This document shows, piece after piece, positions 1 through 13,300 of a stretch of 64,000 nt of DNA (position 1 is its first letter; each line of letters opens with the position of its first letter). The stretch covers positions 20,271,968 to 20,335,967 of the forward strand of contig CP141141.1 in NCBI GenBank assembly GCA_035235625.1, in the 5' to 3' direction. The position numbers were made by a program, and so were the translations under genes. Source of the stretch: Saururus chinensis (lineage: Eukaryota; Streptophyta; Magnoliopsida; Piperales; Saururaceae). The notes under the pieces were generated by a model. It ran no database searches. It was not told where the DNA came from and saw nothing but the letters and a program-made list of their open reading frames with translations.

Positions 1-767
1 GCCCATGTCCATAACATTTGATAATGTTCCTCCTCAAGGTAACCTGCAATATTCTAATGCTTTTCGTTTGAAAAGACAGATCATTTTCTTTGAGAGAAAA
101 CATGTTTAACTCACAGTCAATCGATCACTCTATCATATAGTAATAATTTAAATAATTTCCTGCAAACTATGATTAAAAAAGGAGTTTTACTATGGTTGTT
201 GTGTAACTTCGGATTTGGATCAGCTCGGTACCCAACTGATCCGGTTTCTATTAGTTGATGATACGAGAAAGCCTGTATATTCCCTCTGTTCTATATTATT
301 ACATGTAGAAAAACAGTGGTTTTCATTGAAGGGTGAAACCCATATCTTAAAAAAGGGAAAACAAGCTTACCATACTCTTTTTTAAGTAACCAACTATTTA
401 AATTTTTAAAAATGGAGCTACTAATTGGAACAAATTTTTTTGCCAAATGAAACTATTAATTTAAGATGGAGTATTTTTTTGAGTCTTGTTAGTATCCAAC
501 ATACATAACAACAATGTGTGCCAAATGCGTCAGGTTATGCAGTTTTGATGGTGGGGTACCTGTTACTAACCCGCCTGCCCCATATTCTGACGCATGCCAT
601 CGGATATTTCCAATTATGCACAAGTACATAATAGCTTTTTCCTTATTTTCTTAGTTAAGCAAAAGACCATATTACATCCTTTTGACATAGTGATATACAC
701 TTAAAGAATCGGTCCAACAAAACCCTCTAACTAGATTATAGGAAAATGATATTTACACATCAAAAAT
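1..767. other. intergenic, no gene seen
   Basis: No coding sequence is supported. The stretch is AT-rich with stops in all frames. The only recognisable structure is a Stowaway-like remnant, listed separately. Confidence 0.5.
279..473. mobile_element. decayed Stowaway-like MITE
   Basis: The left end reads ATTCCCTCTGTTCTATATTA and the right end, reverse complemented, reads ATACTCCATCTTAAATTA. Both resemble the CTCCCTCCGTCCC-type termini of plant Stowaway/mariner MITEs and flank about 195 bp of AT-rich non-coding DNA. The ends are too diverged to define a TA target duplication with confidence. Confidence 0.35.
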
Positions 768-2185
768 TGTGGCGCCCGAGAATTTTAAACATATTTTCTT
801 CAAATTCACTTAAAATTTTTGCAACATAATGGCTGTAAATTGAAAAAATGCAGAAATAAGAAACTTGTGAAAGTAGTTTTATAATTTAAAACATCACACA
901 TAAAATTTTCTCTTATAAATTTTTTCTATTCAATCAAACATCGTACAGCCAAATCAAATCATCTTAGGAGCTACTTGAAACAAACATATAAAATGAATTG
1001 CTATGATTATAGACTTTAAATACAAATATCTCTCAAGTATCCCTAAGTACAGGTCCCATAAATTGTCCACAATCTAATTCAAATTACAAGTTTAGAAAAT
1101 TTAAACACATTGATTCTCATCTTACCTTATACATTAGATCGTGGCACAAATAATAAAAACTCGCAGTGAGTGAAGGGTATACATGAGCCAATAGAATCAA
1201 TCTACCCACAAAAATAAGCATTCATCTCCAGGAGCTCTTTGTCATAAACCTACAAAAGCCTCCCAAGCATTAGGGCTAAAAAAAGAGAAAGTGAGTTATT
1301 TCATACTCAATAGGAAAATATTCAGTAGGGGAGTTCTAAACAGTGAACTTTGTAATTTTATACATAAATGTGTTCATGAACTTTATAAGATTTTAAGAAG
1401 GATTGTAAGTGTAACTTTTTTAGTAAGACTTTTGAACAAGATTGTAAGCATACAAAATTGAGTACAATGATATGAGTGAGAATGTTTGGTAAGATAGTAT
1501 GCGTATGAGCTTGAATTTGTTATATGATGAGGTTTTGATTATAATGTTATGCATGCATCTTATTAAAATTGAATGAACACATTTATTTGTGGACTTACAA
1601 AGTTCACTGATTAGAACTCTCTTACTGAGTATGAAAATACTCATTTTTTCGCTTTTTAGTCTTATATATTCTGGAAGCTTTGTTAGGTCTTTGATTGAGA
1701 GCTTCTAGATATTGGCTCTTGTTTTTGTTGACGAACTTATCTCTGTGGATTCGAGAATACTTTTGACTCATTATGAGTATTTATTATTTTGCTATGACTT
1801 CTTGTAACTATTGTAGATTTGATGTATTGGGAGAGATGTGAATTTAAAATGCTTATACTTTTCTAGACTTGTATATAGGATTAAACTTTGGACTTTTTGT
1901 GGGACTTGTACTCATAGATGTCTGGGAGGTAGATTTTTGTTTAAGCCTATGGCCATGGTGTTTGACTTTGATATTTTTTTCAATTAACTCTTGAGAATGT
2001 TTGGTGAGTCATACTATAATTTAAATGAAATTTATGTGGGGAAATGCATGTGTGACGATTTAAGCTCCTAAAAATTATTTTCACTACTTTTAGATTTCAA
2101 CACTTTCTCAATTTACAAGCATTATATTGTAACTTTTTTTTGCGAATTTTTAAATAAAATGTGAGTAAAAATATTGGGCATGACA
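768..2185. repeat. large inverted repeat built of two LTR-like arms
   Basis: The segment starts TGTGGCGCCCGAG and ends GGGCATGACA, so reverse complementing the right end gives TGTCATGCCCAATATTTT, alignable with the left end. Homology continues through each arm, for example ATAAATGTGTTCAT near 1360 and its inverse near 1575, and the ACTCAGTA-type block near 1305 and 1630. Arms are about 620 bp (768-1390 and 1556-2185) around a spacer of about 165 bp. The TGT...ACA ends and the 'actgagtat' block are typical of plant gypsy LTRs, so two decayed LTRs in head-to-head orientation, or one foldback element, are both possible. Flanks AAAAT and AAAGA do not form an exact target duplication. No coding capacity. 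Confidence 0.6.
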
Positions 2186-2721
2186 AAAGAGCAGTCTCGC
2201 TATGTCATGAGAAACTTTGTAATGATTTGGCCGAATCACCAAATGCGCCATTTATCCACAATGACTGCTGAAATCAAGGTAGATAGTCCTTCCAAAGGAG
2301 GTGGTGGTGGGTGTGCGAGAATCACAAGGGAAGGATCATTGGTGTGTCTACGAAGGCGGAACACGTGGAAGACTAGGTGGACTAGAGCATCATGAGGGAG
2401 AACCAAATGATTTGAAACTTCAACATAAAACTACCTTAGCAAATGATTGCATCGACAAATTTGGCCCATGCTTACATTATGTTTGATCATTGATGTACAT
2501 TGAAATTTAAAAGTACAATCTTCGATACAAAATATCTATTTCCTTAGTCATTCTTTTATGCCTTTTGACTTTTTTGAATGTTTGGCCTTTTCTTTCTTTT
2601 ATAATTGGGCTTTCAATGACTTTTTTTTAGTTCTTGTGACCTTGCACTAGATATAATTTTCATTCTGTGCCTTTTTCAGTTTCAAAGATGGTAGCTTTCA
2701 CATTAACACAAGATTTCTTAT
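2186..2721. other. no gene seen
   Basis: Short open frames exist here (for example 2174-2395) but show no recognisable domain, and codon structure is not convincing. No repeat family was recognised. Confidence 0.4.
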
Positions 2722-3551
2722 GTAGGCAGCCTCTTTATCATCTTTATGAAAACTATTGATGGCTATGTTTACATAAAGTATTAAAATAAATAATAAATAT
2801 TAAATCTCATTTATCATACAAAGAAGCTCAAACCGCTCAACTACTTTATACTACTTCATAGCATTAGAGTTGAGAAGTAAATCAACCATATTATACACCC
2901 GATAAATAATCAACAAAGCATAAAGAATTATCATGAATCTAAAAACTCTACTTAATTGATATTTAATAAATACTCTTGATTTAAGATTATACTCATAATG
3001 CATTACATATGTGATACACTACGTGCAATACTTTGTAATTCAAGTGTGTTTCACATGATATTCCGTTAAATAGTTAAAAACACAATACTTGTTTCTATTT
3101 TTCATAACTTTTTCTCAAACAAATCGAGCTAACACTAAACAAACTAAAGCAAATCAAACAACCAAAAACTTCTAAAAAATAGTAATATATATTCTTTTGT
3201 GTTTGATGCACCAAAATATTTTCAAATAAAAACAAGGGACAAATATATCTTATGAAACTACTCCGGGCAAGCAAGTCCAATGACTTTCCTAAGGTTAATG
3301 AACCTATTGAAATCCAAAGGTTTTGTGAAAATATTAGCTAACTAAAACACTGTTAAAATATGTTCTAAGTTAACAATATGATCCTCTATCAAATCTCGAA
3401 TAAAATGATGTCTAATATCAATATGTTATGTACGAGAATGTTGGACAAGATTTTGTGAGATTTTAATTGAACTTAGATTATCATAGTACAAAGTCATTTT
3501 GCCCCGATGAAGTCCATAATCAAGTAACATTCTTTTCATCCACATTAGTTG
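2722..3551. repeat. tandem duplication, copy 1 (copia 3' end)
   Basis: This 830-bp copy starts TAGGCAGCCTCTTTATCATC and ends where the second copy begins with TAGGCAACCCTCTTTATCAT. It carries the last part of a copia RNase H (the DNLSSIK / QHSRT stretch, minus strand, near 3440-3540) plus the downstream region. It is duplicated in direct orientation next to it at roughly 90% identity by eye. Confidence 0.8.
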
Positions 3552-4563
3552 TAGGCAACCCTCTTTATCATCTTTATGAAAAACTATTGATGACTATGTT
3601 TATATAAAGTATTCAAATAAATCATAAATATTTAATCTCATTTATCATATAAAGAAACCCAAACTGCCCAACTACCTTATACTACTTCATAGCATCAGAG
3701 TCGAGAAGTAAATCGACCATATTATACACCCAATATATAATCAACAAAGCATAAAGAATTATAATGAAGGGAAAATTATTTAAATAATAATTAAAAAAAT
3801 TACCAAATCGACCTACTTTAGGAAATATTTTCCAAAGTGGTGTTGGTTTTCGTCCGACATGAAGTAGTTGTTTTTAAAAAAAATTTAACTGATTTCGTCC
3901 TGTCGTAAATTAATCAATGGATTATTTAAATTTTGTTTAGACTTATTAAATCTAAAAACTCTACTTAATTGATATTTAATTAGTACTCTTGATTTAAGAT
4001 TATACTCATAATGCATTACATATGTGATACACTACATGCAATACTTTACAATTCAAGTGTGTTTCACATGATATTCCATTATATAGTTAAAAACACAATA
4101 CTTGTTTCTATTTTTCATAACTTTTTCTCAAACAAATCGAGCTAACACTAAACAAATTAAAGGAAATCAAACAACCAAAAACTTCTAAAAAATAATAATA
4201 TATATTTTTTTGTGTTTGATGTACCAAAATATTTTCAAATAAAAACAAGGGACAAATAGATCTTATGAAACTACTCTGGGCAAGCAAGTCCAATGACTTT
4301 CCTAAGGTTAATGAACCTATTGAAATCCAAAGGTTTTGTAAAAATATCAGCTAACTAAAACTCTGTTAAAATATGTTATAAGCTAACAATATGATCGTCT
4401 ACCAAATCTCGAATAAACTGATGTCTAGTATCAATATGTTATGTACGAGAATGTTGGACAAGATTTTGTGAGATTTTAATTGAACTTAAATTATCATAGT
4501 ACAAAGTCATTTTGCCCCGATGAAGTCCATAATCAAGTAACATTCTTTTTATACACATTAATT
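3552..4563. repeat. tandem duplication, copy 2 (with 182-bp insertion)
   Basis: This is the second direct copy of the 830-bp unit, lengthened by an insertion at 3769-3950. It runs seamlessly into the rest of the minus-strand copia pol at 4563 and beyond, so it is the original copy; copy 1 was added downstream of the element's 3' end. Peptides of 61 aa at 3095-3280 and 4108-4293 are near-identical translations of the two copies and are not genes. Confidence 0.8.
3769..3950. repeat. 182-bp insertion unique to the second duplicate
   Basis: Copy 1 reads ...ATCATGAA/TCTAAAAACT, while copy 2 has 182 bp between the same two blocks (ATAATGAA and TCTAAAAACT). The inserted DNA begins GGGAAAATTATTTAAATAAT and contains ATTATTTAAAT again near its right end. 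No clear target duplication or terminal inverted repeat is visible. It postdates the duplication, or copy 1 lost it. Confidence 0.65.
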
Positions 4564-7320
4564 GTTTGCAGTGACTACCAACAACTATATATTCAATTTC
4601 TATAGTTGATAACGAAACACAATTTTTCATTTTACTATGCCAAGAAACTAAATAATTTCTTACATAAAAGCAACGACTTAAAGTACTCTTCCTATCATCT
4701 ACATTCCTCATCCAATCTTCATATGAATAGCCTACTATTTCAGATGTAGTGTCAAATAGAAACAATAAACCATACCTGGTAGATCTATTCACATATTTTA
4801 CCTATTCTTTTCACAACAATCAGGCTTGATTCTTTAGGATATACACATACTCCTACACTTAAGTAAATATTTGGGCATATAAGTACAAAAGACTACCAAC
4901 CATGCTTCTATACAAAGTTTGTTCAACTGATGTATCTTAAACATCTTTTTTGAACTTGACAGAAGGAGACATCAGTTTCTTGGCATGTTTTACATCTTGA
5001 AGTCCAAATTTCTTCACTAGCTCTTTAGTAAACTTTGATTGTGAGATGAAGATTCCTAAATTATTTTGTTGTACTTGCAAACTAATAAAATATGTGAGTA
5101 AACTTTCTATAGTCATCCCAAATTCATGACTCATCTCTTTTGAAAAAGCTTTGGCAAGCTTATCATTTTTGGTATAGATCTAAAAATGATGTTGTCCACA
5201 TAAATTTGTGTCATCACCACTTGATTTCCAAATTTCTTGATGAATAATGTCTTGTCAACACCACCTCTTATATAACTTTTATTTGTAAGATAATGTGTCA
5301 ATATGACATACTTAGAGCTTGTTTCAAACTATACAAAGTTTTCTTCAATTTATACACATAATTAGGATGGTGAGGATAAACAAAACCCTTAGGTTGTTTT
5401 ACATAGAATTTCTCTTCCAAATTCCATTCAGAAAAGCACTTTTAACATCTATTTGATATATTTTGAATTTTAAATGATAAGCCCCACGAAGAAGCAAACT
5501 AATAGATTCAAGCCGTACAATATGTGCAAATGTTTCATTAAAATCAATTCTTTCTACCTGTATGTAACCTTGAGCATCAAATCTTGCTTTATTTCTTACC
5601 ATATTTCCTTGTTTATTTATTTTGTTCTTATAAATTCACTTTTTACCTATCACATTGCACTATTTAGGTCTAGGAACAAGAAACCAAACACCATTCCTTG
5701 TAAATTGACCTAGTTCATTTTGCATTGCATTAATCAAAATTTCCTTTAGAAGAGCTTTATCAATTTTCTTTTATTCTGTAAGAGACACATAATAAGAAAA
5801 TTTTATTTTTTCTCCCAACTTATGTCTTATTTACATTCCTTCATTGATGTCACCAATCCCATTGGTGTCAGAATGGTCTTTAGATTCATGTATATAATCA
5901 TCATCATGAATATCCACATACTTTTTTATATGCATCACTAAACAAATTAAGTGAATCATCATAATCAAAACAATCGTAAACTTTATGTTTTCCTTTCTAA
6001 TTGTGATTTTTTTTATTTTCAAAGATTTGTGCATCATTAACTACCACATTAGAAAACTCTATGATAGTTTGAGTTCTTTTATTAAAAACCATGTATGTCG
6101 TACTTGTTAAAAAATATCTTAAGGAAAATTTCATCATCACTCTTTCTATCAATTTTCCCTAGGCTTCCCTATATCTCAAGATGTGACAAGGGTTTTCAAA
6201 GACTCTAAAGTGTTTGATAGTGGATTTTTCACCTCTCCACAACTCATAAGGTGTTTGAACTATTCAAGGTCTTAAATAAACTCTCTCCACAACTCATAAG
6301 GTGTTCGAATTATTCAATGTCTTAAATAAACTCTAATGGTGTATGTGATAGTGTTCACAACTTCTCCTTAAAAGTGTTTTGCTAATTTCTTCTTATTAAA
6401 CGTTACCCTAGTCATTTCTTGAATAGTCATATTTTTCCTTTCTGCTACTCCATTTTATTGAGGGGTTTTAGGGGCTAAGAACTCATAGTGAATCCCATTT
6501 TTTGAACAAAATTCTTTAAACATATAGTATGTAAATTCATTACCTTTGTCACTTCTAATGGTGTTGATGTTTAGTCCACTCTTATTTTGAATAATAAGGG
6601 CAATTGTTTTGAATACTTCAAAAACATATGATTTCTCTTTAAGGAATCTACCCAAACGAATCTTGATAGGTCATTTACCATAAACAAGATATACTTTTTA
6701 TTGCATAAACTGGTTGTTTGCATTGGTCTCATGAAGTGCATGCATATTAACTTCAAAGGTCTTTTCTCACATGTTTCTTTTTTTAATGTTTGGACTGACT
6801 ATTTACCTTTATGACAAACACTACATACAAAGTTTTCATGAGTTTTGAAGGTAAAGGCAACTCTAATGATCTTATTATTTTTTATTTTTGTCGAATCTCT
6901 AAAATTTATATGCCTTAATCTTTGATGTCATTAGTAAGTATTCTTAGGAAAGGACATGTTTGAAAAATAAATAGGATCAAACAAATAACAATTATCATGA
7001 ACTCTTAAGCATTTCACATAAGTCATTCAAGATTTATCAAAGATATAACATACATTCTTTGTAAATACCACACTAAATCTAGAATAACAAATTTATATAT
7101 GCTTAAAAGATTAGCTTTCAAGTCACTCACATATAAAACATTATCAAAATCAGGCATTACATAAAATGTTAATGTGCTTATCCCATTTATTTTTTTAGTT
7201 CTTTCATCTCCAAATGTAACTTTTCCATCATCCATCTAAACCAAATTAGTAAATTTAAATTTGTCATTAGTTATATACTTTGAACATCCATCATCTGGGT
7301 ACTACATATTAAAATGTGGA
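4270..7320 (-). pseudogene. Ty1/copia pol remnant (SIRE-like), minus strand
   Basis: Domains follow copia order when read on the minus strand. A protease-like D-D-G-C-S-K stretch lies near 7290, followed by a pre-integrase block (KVTFGDE, 7235-7023). The integrase core has a DKGNEF-type block (6456-6756). Reverse transcriptase has QIDVKSAFLNG (near 5420) and, near 5190, YVDN where the family has YVDD. RNase H has LVSWHSK, the LSTIEIEYI block and a YDNLSSIK block (4792-4439), followed by the FTKPLDFNRF-type C-terminus. The frame is broken many times by stops and frameshifts, so no functional protein is possible. The RNase H to C-terminus wording is closest to the SIRE/Maximus lineage as I know it. 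The gag and 5' LTR were not recognised. The 3' end has been tandemly duplicated (2722-4563). Confidence 0.85.
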
Positions 7321-7463
7321 GTTTTCATGGTGATGTATATTACATGACATTTAACATCTTCTTTCTTTACCCAAATTATTTTTGTTTTTACAAATTCTTG
7401 AAGATCAGTCACTTTCATATCATGTTTTGCATTCCCAAATGTTATTCTATTAATCTTTTGGAT

Positions 7464-7806
7464 GAGAAGTGTCTCTAACACATAATTACATCATGCATTT
7501 TTATAACCGTTTAACCTGCATGAGAAGTGTTTATAATACACAATCACATCATGCATAATCCATCAACATTCAACCTGCATGAGAGGTGTCTCTAATACAC
7601 AATCACATCATGTATAATCTATAAACATTCAACCTGCATGAGAAGTGTCTCTAACACACAATCACATCATGTATAATCCATAAACATTCAACCTGCATGA
7701 GAAGTGTCTCTAACACACAATCACATCATGCATATCTATAAACATTTATCCTGCATGCAAAGTGTCTCTAACACACTATCACAACCATGCATATCGATAA
7801 ATCAAC
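7464..7806. repeat. six-unit 58-59 bp tandem repeat
   Basis: Units start at about 7464, 7522, 7581, 7640, 7699 and 7757. Each has the form GAGAAGTGTCTCTAACACAC, then AATCACATCATGCAT, then an AAACATTCAACCTGCAT end. The middle units are nearly identical and the outer ones diverged. No spacers exist between units. It sits at the edge of the probable LTR to its right and may be its internal minisatellite. Confidence 0.85.
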
Positions 7807-9738
7807 CTTGTTAAATCGGCGTAAGCTTAACCAATCTCTACTCACTCTAGACAATCCCAAATTGGAAAGTATGAAGGAATTACGTAGTTTGGGTAAATTT
7901 CCTAATGAGGAAGGTTACCCCTAGGAAGCCGGTGCACTCGGCTATACTAGCCTGGATTCTTAAGCTCTATATGGTCTCAATAGTTTTGTCTCCTTATAGC
8001 ATTGCTGCCCTTCTCAACCCGGGGAGGAAAATCCATCCTCGAGGGACGCAAAACCTTGTCCTTTCGAATGTAAAACCAAATCGATAAGCCTCCGATCAAT
8101 AAACCCAACAAGCAATATCACACAATTGCATCTAATCGATCAACCATGACTAATCTTGATAAAATCTTATTCGTAAATCTATCTCATGATGTATGCAACA
8201 TAGTACATACGTGAGCAATGACTACATAAATTATAATTCATGAAACGTGGTCCCATCTGCCACACATTCATCGTTTCTAATCTTGAGTGTCAACATTCAC
8301 CATAATTACCCCCACATGTGTATGTACATGGTAGTAATATTCAATTCTAAGTATATGGACATGCATTGTGAACAACCCATCAACATACTATACACATGCT
8401 AATTGAAACTAAATCATGGATTCTTACTGAAATCATGGGTGAAAACCATCGAAAAATACAATTAGAGTCAAATGCAACCTCATGCTAGACTTAAGTAAGC
8501 ATATTCATTACTACACTTTAAGCTAGACATTGCACCATCGTTCACCCATAACTTAATCATAATATGTGAAGGCATATAAATCTATTATCATGCTGTAAAC
8601 TTGCTAGAATTATAATTAAAATATGAAGAATCACTCAACCATGGATTTAGGATAAGAAATCACAAAATGCTTAACTGAATAACATGCCATAACTGCAATC
8701 CAAACATATTAACTGAAAATACACATCCATATTAAACCTTCAAATCTCACTCCCAAACATCATCATAATAAAATCTAAGCCTAGGAAATAGTAAATCTAG
8801 CTATTTATCAACAAAAACATGAAGGAATTTCAAGAAAGATTAAGCTTTTCTTAATTTGTCATTAAAGCTCAACTCCATGCAAACCCACTTAAAACTCCAC
8901 CAAACTTCAAATCCAAAATCACAGATCTATTTTAGGAGACATCCCGTACCTTCAGTGTTCTTCTTGAGTTGAAATCGACGCTCCAACTCCTTCAAAATCC
9001 TACCCACAATAGGGTTTTGTTAATACTTGTATAAATCTGCTTAATAATGCCTAAATCACTTGAAAACTTGTAGATCTAGGGTTTATTTGGTTCAAAAACA
9101 AAATTCCTTCCATAGAGGTTTGAAATAGGGGACAAAATCAAAAGTTTTAAGGGTAAAAATCAAGATTAATCCTAGGAAAAATATGAGATTTAGAAAGTTT
9201 AGGAGAAACCCTAGGTAATTAGTGGAAAATCAAGCTAATCTTTACCTTAATTGCCTTTCCTTCTTTGGAAATGGGGATTAGGGCCTCCTAACCTCCAGAT
9301 CCCAACCCTTCCCAATTGGAAATGAGACTGTGCCTTTCTATTTATAGTAGGTATTGGGGTAGACCTAACAAGAGTTTGGGGTATAAATAAAATTTAACAC
9401 TAAAAATGGAAATTTTATTTATTTTAAGCCCAAAATGAAGTCTAAAAATTTGGCAACCTTTAATTACTGATATAAGATGTTTTTAGGGTCTTGTGGGACC
9501 CATCTTCCCAATTTATGAACGTGGAGCCCACGGCAGGTCCCGCCTCCTAACTTTTTGGAAAAATAGTTAAATTAACTTATCTTAACATAAAAACCATCAA
9601 AGCGAATAAAATTTTGATTAAAACCTTAGTTAACAACCTTAAATTTGAAAATAAGTCAAAACTGACCAAATTAACATTAAACCACACAAAACAACTAAAT
9701 AAAATTAAATAAAGCGGTTAGAGTTTAGGGATCTTACA
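7807..9738 (-). mobile_element. probable gypsy-type LTR (minus), boundaries approximate
   Basis: The right edge reverse complements to TGTAAGATCCCTAAACTC, an LTR-type start. Reading on the minus strand, a TATA-box-like CTATAAATAGAAAGG lies near 9340, about 400 bp from that end, as expected for an LTR promoter. The rest is non-coding. I cannot find a convincing left boundary, target duplication, primer-binding site or polypurine tract, so this could be a solo or truncated LTR. The small frame at 7905-8087 has no recognisable product. Confidence 0.4.
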
Positions 9739-10309
9739 TGTGTGGCATAGACAAATCGAGAAAAATAAAGTACCTCTAACTTGCAATTAAGTTACTAGAT
9801 TTATCTTCCCCTTTTAACAAAATAAATACAGATTTTATTCAATATAACATACCTAATTCCACTGTATTCTAATGAGAATTTGCAATCAAATTACCAAGCA
9901 ACACAAAAGAATTGCTTACGTGGAAACCCAACTAGGTAAAAACCACATGATACTTTGTTCAGATCAACTAAGCACTATGTAAACTTAAAATTATAAATTA
10001 CATATTACAAAGAACAAAGACTCTTTTTTCTTCAAATGATTGCTTCTTCACACTACTCTTGAATTTTGAGTCAACCACTTCTTGGTTGTTTTCCAACACT
10101 AGTTTGATCTTCTCCTCTTTGTGCTCTTCAATCAAATTAGATCTTTTATCTCCTTCTTTTGGAATGAAACTTCTATTCTCCTTGATATTCTCAACAATAA
10201 TCTTCATTAAAAATCATGCCTCACATGTGTTTGTGTACTCTCATCTCACTTTTAATCAATCTTTTGATTAAGGTAGACACTTTCTCACTCTAGAAGATTA
10301 ACTTTCTCA
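9739..10309. other. no gene recognised
   Basis: A 69-codon minus frame (9998-10207) is Lys/Glu-rich, with no recognisable domain. The stretch ACGTGGAAACCCAACTAGG (near 9920) looks like the kind found in copia LTRs, but I cannot delimit an element. Confidence 0.3.
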
Positions 10310-13300
10310 AAAACTCCAATAGAGGAGGGTGGGGGGAGGGGAAAGGAGTCCTTAGGGGGGGGGGGGAGAGAGAGGGAGGGAGGAGGGCGGAGCCAGAGCC
10401 GGCATAGCGGTAGCTGAGCCTGGACGGCGGCGGCAAGGGTAGGGCAAGGGGAAGGGAGGAGGGCAGAGGCGAGTGGCGACTGTGCGTACGGGAGAATAAA
10501 TGAAGAGGAAATTGGGGGGGGGGGGGAATAAATACCGCGCAAGCAAAATCGCTCACGCGGTTTTTTACTTTGCCCGTGCGGGCTGGCGAATTTTCCCGTG
10601 CGTGGCATAACCTTTTGCGACGCTTCGGTTGAAGCGTCGCCAAAAGAATATCTATTGTGACGTGTAAAAATAAACATCGCAACTATAGTAAATATTTACA
10701 ACGTTTAGAAGTAAGCATCGCAAATAATATATTATTCGCGATGCTTACTACTAAGCGTTGCCAATACTATTTTTTTAAAATTAAAATATTCATATCACTC
10801 CTCTCTTCTCTCCCTCTCTCTTCTCTCTCTCTACCCTCTATCCCCTCTTTCTCTCTCTCCTCTCTCTACACACTATCTCTCCTCTAATTTCAATTTTTTA
10901 TGATTTTTTTTATTTTTCAAAATTAATTTTAAAAATAAAAAAATATATATACTATTAGCGATGTATAGGAATATACATCGCTAATACCTAGCCTATTAGC
11001 GACGCATATTTCTATACATCACTAATAATATTTGTTTTATTTCTTTTTATTATTTTAAAAATATAATAATTTATAAAAAATCTTAAAAAAATTAAAAATT
11101 AATTAATCTCTCTCTTCTCTCATATAACACACACACACACACACACTCTCTCTCTCTCTCTCCTCTCTCTCTACCCTCTCTCTCTCCTCTATCTCCTCTT
11201 CTCTCTCCTCTCTCTCCTCTTCTCTCTTTCCTCTCTCCCCTCTCCTCTCTCTCCTCTTCTCTCTTTCCTCTCTCCCCTCTCCTCTCTCCTCTCTGTCTCC
11301 TCTTCTCTTTCTCTCTCTTTCCCCTCTCCTCTCTCTCTCCTCTCTCTCTCTCTCTCTCCTATCTCCCTCTCCTCTCTCTCTCTCCCCTCTCCTCTCTCCT
11401 TTCTCTCTCACTCTCTCTCTACACACTACCTCTCCTCTAATTTCAATTTTTTATGATTTTTTATTTTTAAAAATTAATTTTAAAATAAAATAAATATTTC
11501 TAAGTATTAGCAACGTATATTATTATACATCACTAATACCTAGCCTATTAGCGATGTATATTTCTATACGTCGCTAATAATATTTATTTTATTTTTTTAT
11601 TTTTTTTATTTTTAAAATATAATAATTTATAAATAATCTTAAAAAATAAAAATTAATTAATCTCTCTCTCCTCTCTCATAACGCACACACTTGCTCTCTC
11701 CTCCCTCTCTCTCTTCCTCTTTCTCTAGATATCTCTCCTCCCTCTCTCTCTCCTCTCCCTTTATCTCCTCTCTCTACACACTATCTCTCCTCTAATTTGA
11801 TTTTTTTATGATTTTTTATTTTAATAAATTAATTTTAAAAATTAAATAAAATAAATAATATTAGCAACGCATATTTTTACATATCACTAAATAATATTTA
11901 TTTTATTTTTTTTAAATATAATAATTTATAAAAAAATCTTAAAAAATTAAAAACTAAGTAATCTCCCTCTCCCCCCTCATCTCTCCTCTCTCTCTACACA
12001 CTCTCTCCTTTAATTTTAATTTTTTTTATTTTAATAAAATAATTTTAAAATTAAAATAAAATAAATACTATTAGCGACGTATAAGAATATATTGTCTGGG
12101 TATTAGCGACATATATTTTTATACGTCGCTAGTACCTAACCTATTAGTGACGCATATTTTTATATGTCGGAAATAATATTTATTTTATTTCATTTTTAGT
12201 TTATTTTTTAAATATAATAATTTATAAAAAAAATTTAAAAAATTTAAAATTAATTAATCTCCCTCTCCTCTCTCTCCCATCACTCTCTCTCCCTCTCCTT
12301 TCCCTCTCTCTCCTCTCTCTCCCTCTCATCTCTCTCTCCCTCTCTCTCTACACACTATCTCTCCTTTAAGTTTAAATTTTTATAATTTTTTATTTTTAAA
12401 AATTAATTTTTAAAATAAATAATATTAGCGACGTATAGTAATATGTGTTGCTAATAGACTAGGTATTAGTGACGCATAACAATATACGTCGCTAATAACT
12501 ACCCTATTAGCAACGTATATTCCTATGCGTCACTAATATTATTTATTTTATTTTTTTCATTTAAAATTCATAACTATTAGCTACACTTTTCAATAAGTGT
12601 CGGTATTATTAAAACTATTAGCGACACTTTGGATAAAGCATCGCTAATAGTAATGATTTTTTTTTTAAAATAAATATCTTTTAGCGACACTTAGTATATG
12701 CGTCGCTAATAGATGTATATTAGCGACGCATAATACCAAGTATCGAACCCCTCCTCCCTCCCGGTTTCCCTCACCCCCCTGCTCCACCCCCCTCCTTCCC
12801 CCCTCATCTGATTTTCAAAGGAGGGGGGCGGAGCTGGGGAGAGGGGGGACCGGGAGGGGGGTGGAGCTAGGGAGAGGGGGGACCGGGAGGGGGTGGGTGG
12901 CCGGAGGATGGTGCCGCCCCTCCGTCCTCCCGCTCCCCCCTACTCCGCCCCCTTCGGTTCCCCCTCTTAAAATCATAGGAAGGGGGGAAGGAGGGGGGCG
13001 GAGCCGGAGAGAGAGGGGGCCGGATTCCGGTGCTCCGCCGTCCTCCGGCCCTCTCTCCTTTCCCCGGTGGGCTTTTTTTTTTAAAAAATAATTCGTCTTT
13101 AATGACGCATATAAAACGTCGCTAAAACGTTTTTTTTTTATTTTTCACAATGTAGTAGCGACACTTTAAAAAGCGTCACTAATACACAAAATTTTTTAAT
13201 ATATTATATTATTAGCGGTGCTTTTAATAAGTAATTTTTTTAATAAACTTTATTATATTAGTGACGGATACAAAAACATCGGTAATAAGGACTTATCAGC

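Noticed and set aside
2174..2486. Two overlapping frames with a Gly-rich stretch
   Set aside because: No recognisable domain; they start inside the end of the inverted LTR-like repeat and overlap each other in different frames.
7464..7806. Direct-repeat array reminiscent of a CRISPR
   Set aside because: Units are contiguous with no unique spacers, and the context is a plant genome; it is a minisatellite.
10285..10682. Overlapping Pro-rich frames of 130 codons
   Set aside because: They translate the G-rich block and subterminal repeats of the CACTA-like element in several frames at once; none is like a known protein.
11103..11426. 107-codon Arg/Glu-rich open frame
   Set aside because: It is the translation of a CT/GA microsatellite inside the CACTA-like element, with no codon structure. 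The Ser/Leu-rich frames at 34510-34971 and 35444-35626 are rejected for the same reason.
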